Part shown: piece by piece, positions 61,968-64,000 of the stretch | Layout of the letters: each line of letters begins with the position of its first letter | Position numbering within the stretch: the stretch's first letter is position 1 | NCBI GenBank assembly: GCA_002839435.1 | Contig: PGYA01000011.1 | Coordinates: 121,504-185,503 of the forward strand | Length of the DNA: 64,000 nt | Source of the DNA: Candidatus Riflebacteria bacterium HGW-Riflebacteria-2 | GTDB taxonomy: Bacteria; Muiribacteriota; Ozemobacteria; Ozemobacterales; Ozemobacteraceae | Direction of reading: 5' to 3' | Notes under the pieces: generated by a model | Database searches by the model: none | What the model saw: only the letters and a program-made list of their open reading frames with translations | Told to the model about the DNA's origin: nothing | Position numbers and translations under genes: made by a program

Positions 61968-63131
61968 ATGAAAAAGGCATTGATGGCAGTATTAATTACT
62001 TGCATAGCTGTTTTCTCCAGCGGCTGTGTTCAGGAATCGCTGGTTATTCCGGTTGCTATCATCAAGGGCAAGGTAATTGTGCCACCCGGGCAGATTTCGC
62101 GCGGGGTAAAGATTACCGTTGCCGGAACTACAACCAGCACCTATACCGATGATCGCGGTGAATATACACTTGAAATGCGCAAAACGGGGAGATATCTGCT
62201 TGTGGCCAGGGGCCGCAGCTTTGACGTTGGCTATACCTGGACAGATGCTGCAACAGAACAAACAACTAATGCGCCAAATATCTCACTTTCGACCAAGATT
62301 GTCGGTGAAGCTCTCTGGCTTGCCTCTATAGTAGACTTTCCTGATGCCCAGAGCTTTAATCTGAAGTCAATCGATCCAGTCTGGTCACCTGATATCGTTA
62401 AGATGTACGATGACGGCAGTCACGGTGATCTGCTGGCTAACGACGGTATTTATATGCTTCGCCTGAACAATCTGACCACAGGCTCGCAGCAGTATGTTTT
62501 TGAATACGCCAAGGCTGACGGGAAAACCGAAATCAAGACTGATCCGCATCAGGAATACACCAGAAACGGCAATTCCGAAATATACATACTAGAATCTACG
62601 GTTAAACTTGCACGCGGTTATGTAACCAGCGATTTTGACAGTATCAATTATTCTGAAGTCAAACTGGCTACCAAAAAGGGTTCACGCTCTATGTATCTCG
62701 ATTCTGATGGCGGCTACAGCTTTGCTATGGAAGGTAACGGCCGTGAATATCTGGTATTCCGCAGTATCAATTTGCACATAAGGGCTATTCCGATAGATCT
62801 ATCGACAGTCACCCTGTATGAAGTTCCTACCACGACTCTTTCTGCCAAGAGGAGCGGCGAGCTCAAGGTCATTCTGGTTGCTTCTGACTTTACTGATGTC
62901 AGCAATCCGACAGTAGTCGGTTCTTTCAAGGGCTGGAGCAATCCGCAGCAGCTTTATGACGATGGCACCAACGGTGACGAAGTGGCCGGCGATGGCGTTT
63001 ATACCCGCCTGTTCACTGGTATCGCGCCGGGTTCCTATCAGTATGCCTTCAACATCAACAGTGAGAATCAGGTCAAAGATCCTTATCAGGAATCTGAAGA
63101 CGCGACCTATTCGATTATCGGGGTCAAGTGA
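61968..63131 (+). CDS. lipoprotein with carboxypeptidase-regulatory-like and duplicated E-set modules
   Basis: The lipobox is FSSGC (Cys at residue 20). A transthyretin-like domain follows (about 29-90; TTTSTYTDDRGEYTLEMRK). Two related modules sit near 130-190 and 305-380, each with the pattern (M/L)YDDG-x-x-GD-x-x-A-x-DG-x-Y. The second has GSFKGWSNPQQLYDDGTNGD, like AMPK/CBM48-type glycan-binding domains. AGGA overlapping the porin stop serves start 61968. It likely acts at the cell surface or periplasm in carbohydrate binding. Confidence 0.85.
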   Translation: MKKALMAVLITCIAVFSSGCVQESLVIPVAIIKGKVIVPPGQISRGVKITVAGTTTSTYTDDRGEYTLEMRKTGRYLLVARGRSFDVGYTWTDAATEQTTNAPNISLSTKIVGEALWLASIVDFPDAQSFNLKSIDPVWSPDIVKMYDDGSHGDLLANDGIYMLRLNNLTTGSQQYVFEYAKADGKTEIKTDPHQEYTRNGNSEIYILESTVKLARGYVTSDFDSINYSEVKLATKKGSRSMYLDSDGGYSFAMEGNGREYLVFRSINLHIRAIPIDLSTVTLYEVPTTTLSAKRSGELKVILVASDFTDVSNPTVVGSFKGWSNPQQLYDDGTNGDEVAGDGVYTRLFTGIAPGSYQYAFNINSENQVKDPYQESEDATYSIIGVK

Positions 63132-64000
63132 TGAAAAAATACGGCAAAACAGCAGGAATTCTGGCCGGTCTGCTGTTCTGCGCTGCCGGCTTGCTGGCGC
63201 AGACCCAGGTTGAGCCGGTCAACTACTATTACCAGGAAGGCGCCTGGTTCGACATTGCCGATAATGTTGGTGACGACAAGGGCCCAGGCTACTATCAGTA
63301 TCCGCTCGATAAAAACCTGCGGCGCGGTACTTTTGATCTCAAGCGTTTTACCGTATACGAAGAAGGCGAGGTCGTCGTCTTCGAAATTCAGATGCGAAAT
63401 TACATCATGCGTGAATGGTCTGATACCAGGCAAACCGAACATCAGGGTTTTGTCGCCAACATGTGGGATATATATGTCGATATCGACGGCCGTGAAAATT
63501 CTGGTTACCAGATGGCTTTACCAGGTCGTGACCTGATGTTTGCCAATAATTTTGGCTGGGAAAAAGTAATCATGGTCACTCCGCTTTCTGAAGTAGACGT
63601 ATTTAATATTCTGCGTGAAAAAACCGATGAACTTGAATTTCAGAATCACATCGAGGATATTGTTTATCCGGATTACATAAGGGTCCAGCGTGATAAGGTG
63701 ATTATAAAAATTGCCAAAAAGAAACTGCCCGGAATTTCAGAGCGCGCTGGTTACCAGTGCCTGGCCATGGGTTTCAAGAATATTGTATCGCCGAACCGCA
63801 TGCTGAATCGCGATGTGAAAAGTTTTCCCACTAAGGATGATTTCGGTGGTGGTCACGATACCTATGGCGATCCGCCGGTACTAGATATTATCGTGCCGGA
63901 AGGCGAAGACCAGTACCAGATTCTGCGCGATTTCAGATCAGAACCCTATCGCGAAGACATAAGGTATGCATCAGTTCCATTCGTATACAGTGGCGGTAAG
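63131..64000 (+). CDS. exported DOMON-like glucodextranase-type protein, 3' end missing
   Basis: A signal peptide (GLLFCAAGLLAQ) leads to a domain with ADNVGDDKGPGYYQYPLDKN and RRGTFDLKRFTVYEEGE, the pattern of the glucodextranase-like DOMON domain. The ATG overlaps the stop of the lipoprotein gene (GTGATG). The frame is open to base 64000. Proteins of this type are secreted and bind or process carbohydrate; the exact role here is unknown. Confidence 0.85.
   Translation, partial: MKKYGKTAGILAGLLFCAAGLLAQTQVEPVNYYYQEGAWFDIADNVGDDKGPGYYQYPLDKNLRRGTFDLKRFTVYEEGEVVVFEIQMRNYIMREWSDTRQTEHQGFVANMWDIYVDIDGRENSGYQMALPGRDLMFANNFGWEKVIMVTPLSEVDVFNILREKTDELEFQNHIEDIVYPDYIRVQRDKVIIKIAKKKLPGISERAGYQCLAMGFKNIVSPNRMLNRDVKSFPTKDDFGGGHDTYGDPPVLDIIVPEGEDQYQILRDFRSEPYREDIRYASVPFVYSGGK

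Noticed and set aside
1..64000. tRNA, rRNA, CRISPR arrays, intact insertion sequences or prophage
   Set aside because: Scanned by eye for T-loop-like sequences, regularly spaced repeats, and transposase, integrase or capsid motifs; none seen.

Overview
The window looks like a contiguous piece of bacterial chromosome from a Gram-negative-type (diderm) bacterium. Evidence for an outer membrane is a large beta-barrel protein with an N-terminal S-layer-homology (SLH) domain, a porin C-terminal remnant, many lipobox and Sec-signal proteins, and periplasmic cell-wall hydrolases. The combination of SLH porin, DOMON-like glucodextranase-type protein, several SpoIIE phosphatases with HAMP domains and a pseudopilin-like lipoprotein suggests a candidate-phylum lineage such as Riflebacteria. 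That is inference; no rRNA gene or phylogenetic marker was compared. No rRNA, tRNA, CRISPR array, prophage or intact insertion sequence was found.

Layout. 1-5000: a partial membrane protein, then uvrA and radA (DNA repair), overlapping. 4978-7835: a probable zinc-uptake operon (znuA-C-B-like) led by a small Cys-rich ribbon-helix-helix regulator behind a strong promoter with direct repeats. 8060-9972: a WG-repeat protein whose signal peptide is put out of frame by a (CA)5 tract. 10588-13907: a YacL-like PIN/TRAM protein, a CBS-HutP fusion and gltX. 14122-18095: a stress-like cluster on the minus strand (BON protein, KefB-type antiporter, DUF3124). 18499-21438: two convergent dynamin/Era-like GTPases. 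21614-24256: small membrane proteins and a lipoprotein. 24359-27599: a permease-ATPase-permease FtsX/MacB-type exporter. 27680-29832: the radical SAM/DUF4130 pair predicted to act in DNA repair. 29991-37682: a Ca2+/Na+ exchanger, a ferritin-like protein, lipoproteins and two SH3-domain cell-wall hydrolases.

37737-42448 is an accessory stretch: an Smr protein, two toxin-antitoxin modules, a probably leaderless HTH gene with an 18-bp palindromic operator, a chromate-transporter remnant fused to a C39-like peptidase fragment, and orphan small genes. 42476-48246 holds two giant dual-sensor SpoIIE-type phosphatases in tandem. Together with the receiver/HATPase protein at 51721 they look like a partner-switching signalling set. 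49092-51560 is leuS with a textbook terminator. 52672-59499 carries a TPR protein with a degenerate peptidase domain, an MBL hydrolase, a YdjM-like protein, HemW, a trypsin-like protease and a membrane TPR protein. 59648-64000 is an envelope operon: SLH porin, lipoprotein with duplicated E-set-like modules, and a DOMON-like protein that runs off the window.

The best candidates for something undescribed are the metal-sensing RHH regulator of the zinc operon, the CBS-HutP fusion lacking the HutP metal ligands, the possible phase-variable WG-repeat protein, an 18-bp dyad shared by two promoters, and a near-duplicate promoter in front of both the exporter and the radical SAM genes.
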